Shown piece after piece: positions 1-13,414 of a DNA stretch of 64,000 nucleotides. Source of the DNA: Dreissena polymorpha (taxonomy: Eukaryota > Mollusca > Bivalvia > Myida > Dreissenidae). Below the pieces are notes generated by a model. That model was not told the DNA's origin. It searched no databases and was given only the letters and a program-made list of their open reading frames with translations. The DNA lies in NCBI RefSeq assembly GCF_020536995.1, contig NC_068359.1, forward strand, positions 124,337,272 through 124,401,271, in the 5' to 3' direction. A program made the translations under genes and the position numbers. Each line of letters opens with the position of its first letter. Within the stretch, counting starts at the first letter, position 1.

Positions 1-925
1 ACTAATTAATAAATGTGATCTTACTTGACTGTTTTGTTCCCGTGTGTTCTAACGCACGCACTCATTGATTGGGTCACATCGTATTCCAGTCGCCATCACA
101 ATCAACTCGCACGATATAAAACTTCTAGAGCTAGCAGTTATGTAATATTGCTTATTTAATTAACCTTCAACATTTTGTATTCAACAAAATCACTTAGACG
201 CATGTTAAAATCATAAAAGTGACCTTTGTAAAGACTTTATACCAGTCTCTGTTAGTCGGATGAACTGAAGCTATTATACGGTGATAACGCAAATGTGGCC
301 AATCGGACCTTAACCGATAGGTCACAAGAGGCTATATATTATACAAATTTTGTTTTATGACTTGCCTTAGAGCGACGACTGCAAAGGCTTCTGTGTATGA
401 TATTGCTTTCCAAGTCCGACCTCGGAAGCCCGATACCTCCTTCCGCCATTATATAAAAGTCATAGGTTGCCGAACACACAATAAACTTTGTACTATGAAA
501 GTGATAATATACGTTCATATTTAATTTTGAATAGATATGCATGTTTCATCGGCTAGGGTGTTTACTTGGGTCACATCGCATACAACTGCACCAAAATGTG
601 AGAATAAATCTACAAATAATGATGTTGCATAACATCTTAAAACAGCACAATAAAAATAGATTACATTAATATTTCAAAGCCTCAAGATTCCCTAATTCAC
701 AGGTTCATAATGGCCCTCAAACGTTTGGAAAAGTGAAATGGAACGATGTTTCATCAAACGAGTCTAGCGTTAAACACTCCTGGTAGTAACAATGAACCTC
801 GTGGTAAACTACTAACAGTGTAGGACTAAAGTAATAAAAAATGAAGTTACAACACAAAGAAAACGTATCACCCTCGACTTGTGATTATGTTTATCCGTAT
901 TTTTTTTTCTTAAAAACGTAAATAC
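1..925. other. No gene recognised
   Basis: AT-rich sequence with stop codons in all frames beyond about 70 codons. The short minus-strand ORFs have no recognisable motif, no convincing splice sites and no low-complexity explanation. I see nothing here that I can name. Confidence 0.5.
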
Positions 926-1152
926 TATAGTGTTGGGTACGCGATACCGTAAGGGCAATCGTGGTAACACATTAAAATCCAGAGGGCGACATGCGATAGT
1001 ACGATGGTAACAATGCGATAGATAGTACGTTGGCGACAATGCGATAGTACGATGGTGACAATGCGAGAGTACGATAGTACAACTATCGCGTTGTCGCCAT
1101 CGTACTATCGCATTGTCGACATCGTACTATAGCGTTGTCGCATTGTATGAAA
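926..1152. repeat. Inverted array of a 22-bp repeat (copy 1)
   Basis: The segment opens with a conserved leader ending in AAAATCCAGAGGGCGAC. It is followed by diverged tandem units of about 22 bp (GCGATAGTACGATGGCGACA type), and from about 1081 the same unit runs in reverse complement (CGCCATCGTACTATCGCATT). The two halves can fold on each other. The same leader and unit recur at 39.47-39.80 kb and 40.01-40.44 kb, so this is a dispersed element, probably non-autonomous, and not an isolated microsatellite. Confidence 0.75.
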
Positions 1153-1191
1153 TTTCTCCGCTGTAGTCACCTCGCTTAATAACTCCAGTCG

Positions 1192-1672
1192 AGCTTTTCA
1201 CGTTTTGGTAAACTGACAATATAAAAAAAAAATAATTTCAGAGTAGCAATTTGCTTTACAGTATTTGCGAGGAAACACTAATTCTGAAAATTTGCCAAGC
1301 TCTAAAATACCCATTTTATGCATCGATTGAAAATTGTAAAACCTGAAAATTATAAAACGTTTCAAACGCAAAACGATTGAATAATTGGTGAGTTCTGTTA
1401 TCATTATATTATGTGACATTACGAGGATTACATATATACAGTATAAAATACGCCTCACGTTATGTGAGTTGTTTAAGTACTAGATTTTTGCTCCAAGCGT
1501 CAGTGGTTCAAGCCCATTTAAGGATTTTTTTCTTTCTTTAATTTAATATATATATATATATATATATATTTTACTGGAGATATTTAGTTGTTAACATTTA
1601 ACAATTGTAAGCATTTAATGACAAATTTCAATACATGCCAAAATATGTGAAAAGTATGAAAAGGTCCTTTTA
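1192..1672 (+). repeat. TIR-bounded element with tRNA-like internal region (copy 1)
   Basis: This is a diverged copy of the element at 14329-14828. It starts with CTTTTCACGTTTTGGTA, shares the central block ending in AAACGATTGAATAATT, then a tRNA-like stretch near 1465-1510 with a B-box-like GGTTCAAGCCC. It ends GAAAAGGTCCTTTTAAA, the inverse of the intact left end in copy 2. A (TA)n run at 1547-1570 expanded inside it. The left terminus is truncated or diverged. Confidence 0.7.
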
Positions 1673-1802
1673 AAAAGCTAATATGTCGACACTGTTAACT
1701 TAATCAAAGTACTGACAGTGCGACGATGCTTTTGAGAGGATGGACATTAAAGCATCAAGTTAAGTTTATCTACATCACCACAATCACCACAATTGTGTAT
1801 GT

Positions 1803-2003
1803 TGGTACGAAAAAAAATTTGGTACAAAAATTTTGCGAAAACAATTTGGGTACGAAAAAAATATTTGGGAACCAAAAAAATGGGACCGAAAAAATTTGGG
1901 TACGAACAAAAAATTGGGGATGAAAAAAAAATAGGTACGAAAAAAAATTGGGTACGAAAAAAAATTGGGTACGAAAAATTTTAGGTACGGAAAAAAATTT
2001 GGG
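1803..2003 (+). repeat. Short tandem repeat, ~16-18 bp unit
   Basis: About ten imperfect copies of a GGTACGAAAAAAAATTG-type unit stand in direct orientation, with the A-run length and a few bases varying. The array makes spurious ORFs on both strands (Phe/Pro-rich on minus, Lys-rich on plus). Nothing points to coding. Confidence 0.85.
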
Positions 2004-2255
2004 GGAACGGGAAAGTAGTACCTGTGGGTAACTTGACCCACACTCGCACATTTTCGGCCCTTTCCGTCAAACATCAGATAAGTTCCTCGAAGGCAATAGT
2101 ATGAATACACATTTCGGAAGCGGTGATGCGGTCCTACCTACGCGCGTCAAAATGTAATCGAAATATGTACACAAGTCTGTCAGGAATGATTGAATTAACG
2201 AAGAAAATCGTGTATTGATGTAAGTTTTTTTAAGAAATGTGCAGAAAATATATTA

Positions 2256-2782
2256 AACAAGAGCTGTGTTTGTGAAACACAATGCCCCCTGCTGCGCAGC
2301 TTTGAAGCCATATATTTTACCTTTGACCTTGAAGGATGACCTTGACCTTTCACCACTCAAAATGTGCAGCTCCATGACATACACATGCATGCCGAATATG
2401 GAGTTGCAATCTTCAATATTGCAAAATTTGACCTTTGAACTTGACCTTGAAGGATGACCTTGACCTTTCACCAATCAATATGTGCAGCTCTATGAGAAAC
2501 GCATGCGCGCCAATATTGAAAAAAGTTATGGCCAATGTTAAAGTTTTCGGACAGACAGACAGACGCTTTATATTTGACATTTAACCTTGAAGGATGACCT
2601 TCACCTTTCACAACTGAAAATGTGCAGCTCCATGAGATGCACATGTATGCCACATATCACGTTGCTATGTTCAATATTAAAAAAAGTTATGGCCATTAAA
2701 GTTTTCGGACGGATGGTCGGACTGACACACTGACTGACTGACAGTTCACCTGATATAGGCCACCCTACCGGGGGCATAAAAA
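2256..2782 (+). repeat. Dispersed bivalve repeat with internal ~150-bp tandem units
   Basis: The repeat begins AACAAGAGCTGTGTTTGTG and contains repeated blocks with TGACCTTGAAGGATGACC and TGTGCAGCTCCATGA, each closing with a GACAGACAGAC-like stretch. Another copy lies at 34042-34290 and an inverted one at 53000-53233. From memory this family is widespread in bivalve genomes. Short ORFs across it are repeat-derived. Confidence 0.8.
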
Positions 2783-2789
2783 GCAATGG

Positions 2790-5700
2790 CGATATTTTTC
2801 TCAGCCACATAATTGTTAATAGTTTGATATCACAAAATGAAAGTGAAAGTAGAACTGTCAAAAATGACAACCTGTCAACGTGTTGTTTTTGCTGGCACGA
2901 GAGGGCGATTACACTCAATGTGTTCACATTTTGACCATAGGATTTGTCAATAACCTTTATAGTATGGGTAGTTTTGATATTATTTATTGCTATCATGTTA
3001 CTGCATGATTGTGTATATGTTTACAATACACAAAGCATAAATAATGATATAAATATACTGATTGAGCTTATAATAATCTGAGAACTATAGCCAGGTCAAT
3101 TAAGGACTTTAAATACATTTTTTGTTTTGATTTCATGAAGAAATGACCATGCATGTCCTAGATTTCAAATTCAAGGCCCTGGTGTGACACATTGATAGCA
3201 TTACCGTTAAACTGTTACCAAACTTATGAAATTAGTTTTTATTGAACTATGTAAGGAAATCTAAATCAGGCACTGATTTTTCTTGTTTTAATACAGTCAT
3301 AGATAGTGTGGCCTCTGGGTAATGACCAATTTTTGCTTACTTGTCACACCCTTAAAACTTTCCACACGTCTATAATAGCAAATCTGGATTTAGGTGATCT
3401 TCAATGGTACATTTAAACATTAGCTCTGTTACAAGAGTGCTGGTAAAGTCCAGTCACAAATTTAAATCTAGGCCATGTCAACCCTGATTTAGGGTTAAAT
3501 TTCCCGGGTACATTTTAGTATATTTACCGTACCCGGGATACATGTAAGTATACTTAAGAGTACCCGGGGTACATGTACGTAGTACCCGAGCCGACAATGA
3601 ACAATCGAGCGATACTGGAAGGTGCAACATCTCTCACGCCCCCGAGCATCGCCTTTAGCAGTATTCAATTCTCAACAGGAAAGTGCTGGAGTCATTGATC
3701 CCGAGGGACAAGAAAAACAATTGATTAATGTTCGAAATAAATAATTTGATTAATGACAATTCTATTATTTGAGCCAGGTCACAGGAAAAGCGCAGTCAAA
3801 TCAGTATCCAATTAAATTATTTGTTATTGTCAGAAAAACGCTTTAAAGCGCACAGCTTTCAAGCGACTGCAGGCTGATCTAGATCCAAAATGGCCACAAT
3901 CGCCTTAATGTCTCTTTTACTGTGACGCAGTTCATTTAACTTTAAAATGATAAAAAGTACTAACACTAAGAAAGAGTACCAACCAGTAAAGAGTTTGAAA
4001 TCAATGTTGAATTTCAGGACAGCTTGGTGATCTGCAAATCCCCGATGAAATGTTGATATCGGGTATCATAGTCATTCAATAAGTCGCAAAATGCTCGAAT
4101 ACAATTTATAAAGCACAATGTGACTTATATTGATAACTAAAAATACCAGTATGCCAGTTTTGCCGTGTCAAGCTGTTATGATCCAGAAAGTCCTTCATTC
4201 ACATCGAGTATATATCCTTCGAATTCCAACTACTGTTGTCATAAGCGGAGATTTAGTGAATAAATAATTCATATATCCTAAATGACAGCTTCTAAATAGC
4301 GAAACAAGCCAATTTATGCAGAAAGAAAGTTTTGAATCGAGACTCTCATGGGGGCGGCCATTGTTGAATGTTGAAACACGAACGACAACTCTGCTAGGAG
4401 AATGTTATCAATGAAGAGCAATCTCCTACGCAGTTGCGAATGCAAAAGGGAAGTAACTGACAAATACTTTATATTCGATATTCTTTCGTGACTCACCCAG
4501 TCCTCTAAGCCGAAATGATCCGTAAAACCAAAATTGTCTCTTTGTGTCGTATGAACAAATCTGTAATTAAACTAAATTTAGGTTCACATCGTACATGCAT
4601 GATCAGTTGTCAAACGAAAGTACGGTTGTATATTCATATGCATTATTTTTCTCTTTCCGTGATACTGTTTTAGTATGTTGATGCTGCATTAACAAATATG
4701 AGTGTATATGAAGTGAAAACACCAAAAATAAACAACGGTTGCGAAAGACACCTATAAACTGCTAGATGCCCATAATATCACGTTAACAAAACAATTGAAT
4801 ATGATTCTAATAGGTATTATCATGCAAAGAACAAAAACGAAACATTTGTTTTTAAGTTGTTTGATTGCGAATAACGAAGGTTAATTCCGTAGTCTCAAAA
4901 TCGTATTGAGCTTAACTACTGATCACGGAACAACATTTTTGAATACTATACGTCTGAGCTTTCAATTCTTTAACCAATTGACACTTAATGTGCATATCAT
5001 GTTAAATGTATGATTTAAAACGGAAAATGAATTCTTGAATTTTTATTATTGTTTCGCGGAAGAGTATATGTATAAATGTTTTAAATAGTCCACCATGTGC
5101 TCCGTCATATTAACGTGTAATTGTCTCGCAGCTCAGGTCATTTGATGGATAAGAAAAATAAAACAACTGCTGATTTATAAGTATAGTGGGATATCGAGAG
5201 TCCAGCACACTATCACGGGTCTGTTGCGCAATCTCGTTGATAGTGCATGAAATATTTATGTCTAGTTTAGCGGGTGAAATCTGAAATGTCTGGGAAATGT
5301 CATAGGTTCAAAACAGGTTGCGGCGATTTCTCCTGTATTCTCGTCCAGCATATGTTTATGTTATTTATGAGTTATCGTATTGTATTTTTCCAGAGTTTCT
5401 CCCACTGAAATCTCTCAGTAACATTCATATTTGTCTGGGAAGTGGCTGTGAGCTTATTTCGTAGGTGTGCAATTATTTATCCTTTGTGGTTTTAATAGCC
5501 AACCTAATATAATTTAGGTCAAAAGCTTTGAATAAGCTTGGGTACAGTGGTAGTTAGAATTGACATAATTATCCGACTCTTCGGCAATTGCATGCGTAAT
5601 AACAATTAAACAGCTTTGTGTTAAGTTTATTCGAATTTTCATTTGTCCCGTTATAAAACGAAGAACACAAGTTCAACAAGAGCTATACTATCGACAACGA

Positions 5701-8700
5701 CCAAAAAGTGGACAAATTGATCACTGCATACCACTGCTACGTTATACCCGCTTAAACCAAATATATAAAAACACACTAAATATCAAACGCACATTATTCT
5801 TGTATACCGATGTACATGTCAGAGACTGGTTGAAACCGTGTAAGCTGCTTGGGTAATAAGTAACGCATAAACCCCAGATTGTGGATCAACGGCGTTTTCT
5901 TTATGACAACCCAATGCGTGAGTAAAAAGTCTTGCTAGCACATTGTTTCTATTATTCATTTTCATCAAATCTCTCATTCTTTATCGTATAATGTGTTGTA
6001 TTAAATCAAGTTTTGTAAAGGTAACGTCCATCACGAAATTCTATTAATGAAATAGTTATTCGATATCATTATATTTTCCATGCTTTCAGAAAGGCTTTAA
6101 ATGTTACTTTGTCTGAGTAATCTCGATAACGTTACTGGGAAGCTAAAAAGTTTATATACATCTCCAAATTAACGTTAAGACGCACTGACATTTGCGCTTT
6201 ACAAAGCAATAACTAAGGTTATGCAATAACGGACAACAATAGTGCATTACATTTGATTTCTTTAACTGTTTTGCATCAGTAAAGATCAATTTAAGTGTCG
6301 CTTATTAGAATGTATTATTGAGTTTACTCGATAGATGTTTGAATTACTTTAAAATCGCGCCTGTTTACTGAGTACACGCCTCATGCTCAAACAGGCATTG
6401 AAAAGTACGTTAGGCTGCTTCGGCACTTACAATATTAAGTACGTACTGTGTATTATGATTAGGCATCTATATATGGAGGAAAGTTTGCTAGTATTGATAT
6501 ACGATGTCACGTAAAATTAATCGGCTTTGGAAAATGGGCTTATTTGAAGACACATTTTGATGAAGATTTTACTTTAATATACTTTAATGGTAGAGCGATC
6601 TTTTAGTCCTCGCAAATCTGTTTTTAAACGGCACACACAAAAATGATCAAATCTTTTAAGAACGCATTATGGAACTACGATGATATTACACATCGGTTGA
6701 TATTCGTGAGAGCATCACAATAACAATGTTAATTCTCAAATTTCACTGACGAAATTGTTTCGAGCATTATCATGACTATCTCGTTTGGCGATTGTTTAGT
6801 TTGAAACATGATCATTGTATGAGCCGTTTTCAACGTCTGACTTGGTCTCTAATATTAAGGATATACATATTCAACTTTGTAATTGGAATGCTAATATAGA
6901 CTTTAGAATTGCTGGAATTTCTCGGTTTACAGGGGTAAACAAACTCTAAATAACAAAGTATGTAATGCATACATAAGTGAAGCCGGTGGACCTCGGATCG
7001 GTTACTAATTTTTTAAATTTGAGCTACTTTATACTTGACACAAAAATGTTTGTTCTATTTGCTACTACACGTTTCCACTGCTAAGCAAATCACCAGAAAG
7101 TAATGTGTTTCAATATAATTCAAACACCGTTAATGAACATTTAATATGTAATAATGCAAGACGCTTCGAAAAGATTTTGCCAACATTTTCAGAAATAAAC
7201 TCCGCTACTTTATTCAAAATAGGCGTAGCCAATCACGGTATTCAATGATCGTTACGTGAATATATTTTATTTAAGCGTTAAAATTTACTTTCATTTTATT
7301 GATTGTCTTTGTTAGCGCTTGAATTAATATCCATGTTTATTTATAATTTGGACTTGTTCAGTTAGCTTGTGTACAATTTTGTTTATTCTGATGTTTATTA
7401 ATTCTCAAATCAACTGTACTGTGCATTAAAACAATATTTTGAGTTTCTTATTCTTTGTTTTTTTATCGATATTTTTTCAGCTACATAGGTTACATAAGAC
7501 AACATATCTTCGAAGAAATTCTAAACTAAGATAATAACTAGCGTAACTGTTTGATACGGCTGTTGGAGAACCTGTATACATTCATGTATAGAACGGCATC
7601 AATTCACACTTCAAACTGATAATAAGAAAACCTAAACACGTATTTAATTATATTAAAAGCGAACTACCAATATCTATTATACTGAATCAATAGGTAATTA
7701 TTTGTATAATGAGTTTACCATAACCATAGAAGAAATAAAAACTGCCGCTTTTCATGCGAAATATTGTAAGTATAACACATATAGCATGAGATTGTTCAGA
7801 TACAAAACACATGTTCCTTACGAGTCATTGTTGTAAGTGTGAGCTTAAGTAATTGTTGAGTTTTTCACAAGATCTAGAATTTATTAATAACTTATTTCTT
7901 TAATTAAACCAACAACAGCATTGTAGCTGAAGACAAACGTGTTTTTACCCATATGACATTCCCTCCTGTGTTTTATCAACATAGCTTTTATAACCCGTTG
8001 AGTTTTCGAATAAGCTCGCCCTGTGACGTTCACTTTCCGAAAAGTCACAGTCTGATGAAGATTCACCAATGGTGGATCGAAACTGTGGCGGTTGTTATGT
8101 CCGGCATCGGGGTTTCGGTGTCGGTGCATTAGTGTTTTTGTTAGCCTGTTACACACCGGAAATAAATCGTTGCAGTCACGTTTCTTATTGTCTAGGCAAT
8201 TCCAGCCTTATATGTATGGTTTAATCGGCTTGCGAACCCTTAAATTAACAACGGTGTGTGAAATAACTTCTTGGAATGTATAAATAAACTGTTCAATAAT
8301 TTACAAAAAACATTTCTGATGAATTTCGAATTTAAGGCAAATAAACTACGATTTGAAATTATGACCGCCACACACACGAACAGCGGTCAGCAGGGATAGC
8401 TATTAGACGACATGCTGGTCCACATTCCAATACAAGTAATGTTTTCATAGTTATTAAAATATAATATCCCCAAAATCAGTTCCTTTTTCAATCAATAATT
8501 CATGTTGGGTCCAATAATGCTAACCGCGTATGTTATAGTTATAATTATAGTTTCATAATTATAGACTTAATGCATTATACATTTAATAAACGTGAAAGCT
8601 GGTAGCATGTCGATTGTGGAGTTCCTGCAAAGTGTTGGCAACCGAATCCATCTTAGACACAAGGGTTTGTTGTTGATCATTATTATTGACTCGTATACAT

Positions 8701-9400
8701 GTATATGTATGTATGCATGTTTATATGTGCTTCTTTTGTGTTGTTGTACTTTATTTTGCTAATTTATTATAATATGTACATAAATGTAATATGTCCTCAA
8801 TTGATTTCTGAACTTTTGTGTGAACAACATAAGAATTACAAGCTAAAAAAGACAAACCCATCAACTTCTTATTAGGTTCTCATTTTTTATTGCATTAAAC
8901 AAATCGACAAGTTGTCCAATACTAAGGGATATCAATTATGTAGGAACACATGTCATGTCTGTCAAAATAACATAGGATCGAATGTCTGAACTTTAGAAAT
9001 AATGAAGGAAAGATATCCCGGATTAAAAAAAATAGTAAAAACGAATTTTCGGGTTGAAAAACCGACATAGAAACGCTTTGTCTAAATAAGTGTAGGACGA
9101 TTGTCCGTGCAAACGACGGTCCGGGCTTCTGACAATTAATGTTGAATGACGTTCATAGTTCATGGTTAATTCAACTTTTGAATAAAATTTATTGAACTGT
9201 TTCAGGGAAAAAGGCATATGATTGAAAGGGTTAACTGTAATACAAGGAATTAGTCTGCAATCAAAGAAAAGTAATAGAACAATAAAACACAACAATACAC
9301 TATTATTTTTCAAAGAAAACAGGAATACTATAATATATTAGTAAACTTTGTCCTACGTCAATCTAAATATAATTTTCCAATTTTTACATTTTTGTGTTTT
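2790..9400. other. Long stretch without a recognisable gene
   Basis: About 6.6 kb of AT-rich sequence. No ORF of more than 90 codons, no recognisable domain and no exon chain was found on either strand. The only local structure I noticed is the CCCGGG-rich inverted motif cluster at 3484-3600. The sequence could hold distal regulation for gene A1, whose 3' end is at 9408, but nothing here shows that. Confidence 0.5.
3484..3600. repeat. Cluster of GTACCCGGG / CCCGGGTAC palindromic motifs
   Basis: Four or so copies of TACCCGGG or its complement, alternating with TACATGTA- and AGTATACTTA-type palindromes, occur within about 110 bp. The GC-rich cores stand out from the AT-rich surroundings. It is probably a degenerate foldback repeat; no function can be assigned. 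Confidence 0.5.
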
Positions 9401-9407
9401 TTTTTCT

Positions 9408-12400
9408 CTAGGCCGTGATAAGTTTGACAGCATCCACCTCTATATAATCGCTCGAGAGAGTAGCATCCATGTTAATGCGAATGATGTTGGTGAAGAAGGA
9501 AGTCACCTGGAAAATTATTAACACTCTTTCTTGGCACGTTGGTACATGTTTTATAAAAATAAATTACACATGCAGGCAGTAGAATTATATTCAGATATAT
9601 TACTAGTGAATATGTTATAACTTAAGAACTCAATAAGTACAAAGAGTTGTTCAGTCATTGAATGAGAAAGAAAAAAAAACTCCCACAAGATATTGCGACA
9701 ATGCATGTAATCAGTAAACTCAATGATACTCAGTAGATATAATTAAACATATGTTTAAGAGGTTACACTTGAATGCCCTGTCGGTCTGATGATTGTTTGT
9801 TTGATCTGCATACATGTGCAGTGATGTGTAATTTATGTCACGAAATATTGTCTCATTTTTCTGTTTATCAACATTTAACTTCACAGATATGTTGTTTATA
9901 TTATGCAAAAGAGAAGGTGCAATTTCCGTGTATGTAGCACTATTTTCTTTTAAAGAAATATGTACCATTGAACTTAGGCTTGACTATCTTTTTTGCGTTT
10001 GAACATGACATTTCATTAATATGTTGTTTATATTATGTAGATGTAAAATACGTTGTGTATGTTGCATGATTATTTGCAGAGTTTTGAGCACTTGAAAATA
10101 CGCAGGTTTTTATTTGTAAAATTACATAAGTGTTCAAGTATTCACTTTGAAAGTTATGTATATATTTAACAGAAAAAGAAATGGAATCTATTGATAAAAC
10201 TCAAATAATATATCAGGTATTAGAAAGATAATAACATGTCGTATAGTCAACCAGTTAAAACAATTAGTATATGTATATTCTCAGAAATAATATTTTTTTG
10301 AACTTAAGTCTCTTGCTAAAAAATACATCATTATTAAATTATAAAAACACACATACTTTCAGCGGCGGGCTAAATATCCTGGATGTATTTATTTCCTCGG
10401 GTGTATCAGTTGACCACAAAGTTACCCAGACGTCATCTGAAAGACGCAGACCTTGGATAGACGTCACCGATCCAGCTTTGTAGGTCTCGTAAATGTCCAC
10501 ATGACCTACCTTGACAGGGATGGCGAATTCAAGCTGAATTGAAAATCAAATATTTAGTAATTAACATAAAAGCATACAACCAGAGTTGCGTTTAAATCAA
10601 TAAAGCCGAATGGACAATTACATTCGACGACGTCATATCATTTAACAAATAATTGAACGTAAGTAAATTACATAATTATTTTTTCTGATCAGCAGTCTAA
10701 ATATTGGTAAAACATTTACAATAAATGGTGTTCGATGAGAACAAAATGTACTTAGTGTTGTAATTTTAGTATATGAACTCAATTTAGACTGCTTTGTTTG
10801 ATGCCATCGGGGCATGGTGGACATTTATTATCAGAACAGAATACCATGTGGTCATCATTTCATAATAAAGACTAGTCTGGTTTGTTGCTCGGCAAAGTCT
10901 GCTTGTAAGATATTTCAACAGTTGCAATAATAAATATCAATTAAATGTTAAGTCCTATCAGTGTCTTTCCACACATCCAAATATGGGAGGGTAGACAGAT
11001 TTGTATAAAAAGCCAGGTGCAGTGAGAAGCTGGGAGAGAGTAAAATTGAACGTAGAGGTGTTAAGAGTCAAGTAGTAAGAGAGTTGGGGCAGTTTGATAG
11101 AGAATGAATTTTACCTAGATTGTGAAGACAGTTAACAAATAAACATTATTGGTGTATATATTTATCTTCTTAGTGTGTAAATAAAATGTAGAGTATATAT
11201 ACTGTGTTGAGAAGTGTTAAAAAAAGTAACATTATGAACCAACGTCGGACCTCAAGAAATTCCTCTGTAGATTTCACGTTGGCCGGCGAAACGCTCCATG
11301 CCAGAGGATTTTGTTCGTGTTTTGGATAAACGTCAGGCGGACCCATCACCTGGACTGCGTTCCACGCAATAGACTCCGGATCTTTTGCGGATACAGCTTG
11401 GGATGAGAAATTTCGGACATTGCTTACCCATTGTTCTTCTAAAATAAAGAAACGGTCACGGGTCATATGATATGCTACTAGACATGTGCCCGTTAACAAG
11501 AATGCCCTAATACCAATTAGTTCTTTCTTCTGAAAAGATTCTTATGCAAAAAAAGAGCCGACATATAAAGTTTCGCACGTTTAGATTGATGTTGATATGT
11601 TTGCAAAATTAGATAGCTGTAGCAGCAACACTTTTTTGATACAAGCGACACAATATCACGATTGACGGTCGGATGGATAAAAGCAAGGATTGTAAGGGCG
11701 GGCGGACGGACGGAAGAATGATGGGCGAAAGGTGCAAATATTTTCACCCTCGATTTCTAAAAGCTAGGCCATAAACATGCCTTCCCATTTACATTGCATT
11801 TATTTTCGATTTTATGAAATCAGGACGATATCGCGCAATGCACACCAGGAACAATCGTAAGTATGAAAGACCGCCTTCGAGCTAAACGGGCAATCAGTAA
11901 TAAGAAAACTGATATAAATTGTCTTGTCCTATATACACAAATGAACATAACATGTGCTGAATAAATTAAAACATGGTCAATAAATTAACTATGCAAGCAA
12001 ACATGTGTCGTCTGAAGGTGTGATCGGAAAGGATGAGTTTTTGCCTGCGTAACTAAGACGATTTGTTAAAAATAATATTTTAATGTACATATAGCTATTA
12101 TCATGTAATTATGGGGAATCAGCTAAATTTTTTACAAGACGTTCTATTTATTATACTTACCATGCTTGCATTGTGTGCAACACCATTCATACGTAACTTT
12201 GTTCACAAGCTAGGGATAGTTTGAAAACTGCGTTTAATCATTGTAATAATTAAAAATCACAATCATGCTTACCGATGATGCATGCAGGCAAGGGTGTCCA
12301 ATGTCCATCGTTGCATATGATGATTTTCTCTCCCTCTATTTTATATCCGGGCAGACATGAAACCAGTTTTTTGCTTCCGTTTGTGTTCATATTCCCAAGG

Positions 12401-13414
12401 ACTTCCTTCGCATAAGGAACATGTTCAGGTGGTGGACATTCTAAAGTAGAAAACGTACCACATGGCAGCATGAGAAGGGGGTCCTACGCTCTGAGGCATG
12501 ATTTTCACCAAAAAAATGTGTCGTACATGCAATTATCGATCCCGAGTCAAGTAACGAAGTAAAGTTTGTTAGACCCTGTTTTTATTTAACTCGATTGACT
12601 AAGACATGGTCGAGTCCGTTTTATCGGTAGAAAAGGTTCGGGCTTCATAAAAAAAAATTGGGCGCTCCGAGAGTCCAACCAAAGCCGTTTGGCACAAAAA
12701 CGATAGCCGCTATCAAGAAAATTATAAAGAATATATTTTACAAAATAGCCTGTTCAAGACACGTTTTTATACCTTCTTTTATGCACGAAATTCCAAGGCT
12801 GGTGACGTTGCATGTCAGCAATGACGTCACACTAACCGGACATACATTGTTACACTCCGTTATCATCTGAAATATAAACATTTGCTTATGATTTATTACA
12901 CAAAAATTACGGATGCATTGGTATACTTTTTTGTTGAATATATAATGTCTCAATTGGAGTAAAATATCTTCTTATATCATGATATAATATTTTAATATAT
13001 TTAAATTTGATATGTTCTTTGAATATCTCATGCAAGAATAATATCATACTGTTATTATAAATAACTATGCAAGCATATCAAAATTTGGCAACTATAAAAA
13101 TCAGTATAACGCTAGTATACGTAATACATAACCTCCGATTGCATGGCGCTTTTCAAGACTATAACACAATCTGTCCGTGAAAACTTCAAAGCTTCATCAT
13201 ACGGTTCTATGTACAAGTTACATAGCGGGAAGTGACGCCTGTATCCAAGATACTGACACCAGGGTTTTCGAGCACACTCCTTGACGCATCTTCGGATGTC
13301 CTCTCCAACCATTGAAACGTGTCCGAGCGTATCACAACTCGCTCCGAAAATTGGCGTAAATATTTCCGAATATGAGACAGACAGAAGTTGAAGCAACATC
13401 AAAATGAGTAGCAT
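9408..13414 (-). CDS. Gene A1: secreted PAN/apple-sushi-galactose-binding-like protein (335 aa, six exons)
   Basis: Not a named gene to me. Exons on the minus strand, 5' to 3': 13414-13133, 12866-12773, 12440-12273, 11438-11251, 10533-10357, 9506-9408. All introns are GT-AG, phases agree and the total is 336 codons with a TAG stop. Domains in order: signal peptide (start MLLILMLLQLLSVSYS); a six-Cys PAN/apple-like module at about residues 25-90 (CVKECARKPWC core); a four-Cys linker in exon 2; one sushi/CCP domain filling exon 3 (ECPPPEH to TPLPAC, with CLPGY); and a galactose-binding-like beta-sandwich over exons 4-6 (GPPDVYP, DIYETYKAGSVTS, RINMDA, IEVDAVKL). The last domain resembles those near sushi repeats in pappalysin-like proteins (family knowledge, not searched). 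A secreted binding, matrix or immune role is inference. The exon 4 donor (GAG|GTCCGA) is weak, but A2 has a similar one at the same place. Paralogue: A2 at 54.8-62.3 kb. Confidence 0.85.

Noticed and set aside
1770-2110. Overlapping ORFs of 63-108 codons on both strands
   Set aside because: All are products of the GGTACGAAAAAAAATTG tandem repeat; composition is extreme and no domain is present.
7884-8156. 90-codon minus-strand ORF
   Set aside because: No recognisable domain, no repeat signature and no splice partner; cannot be supported as a gene.
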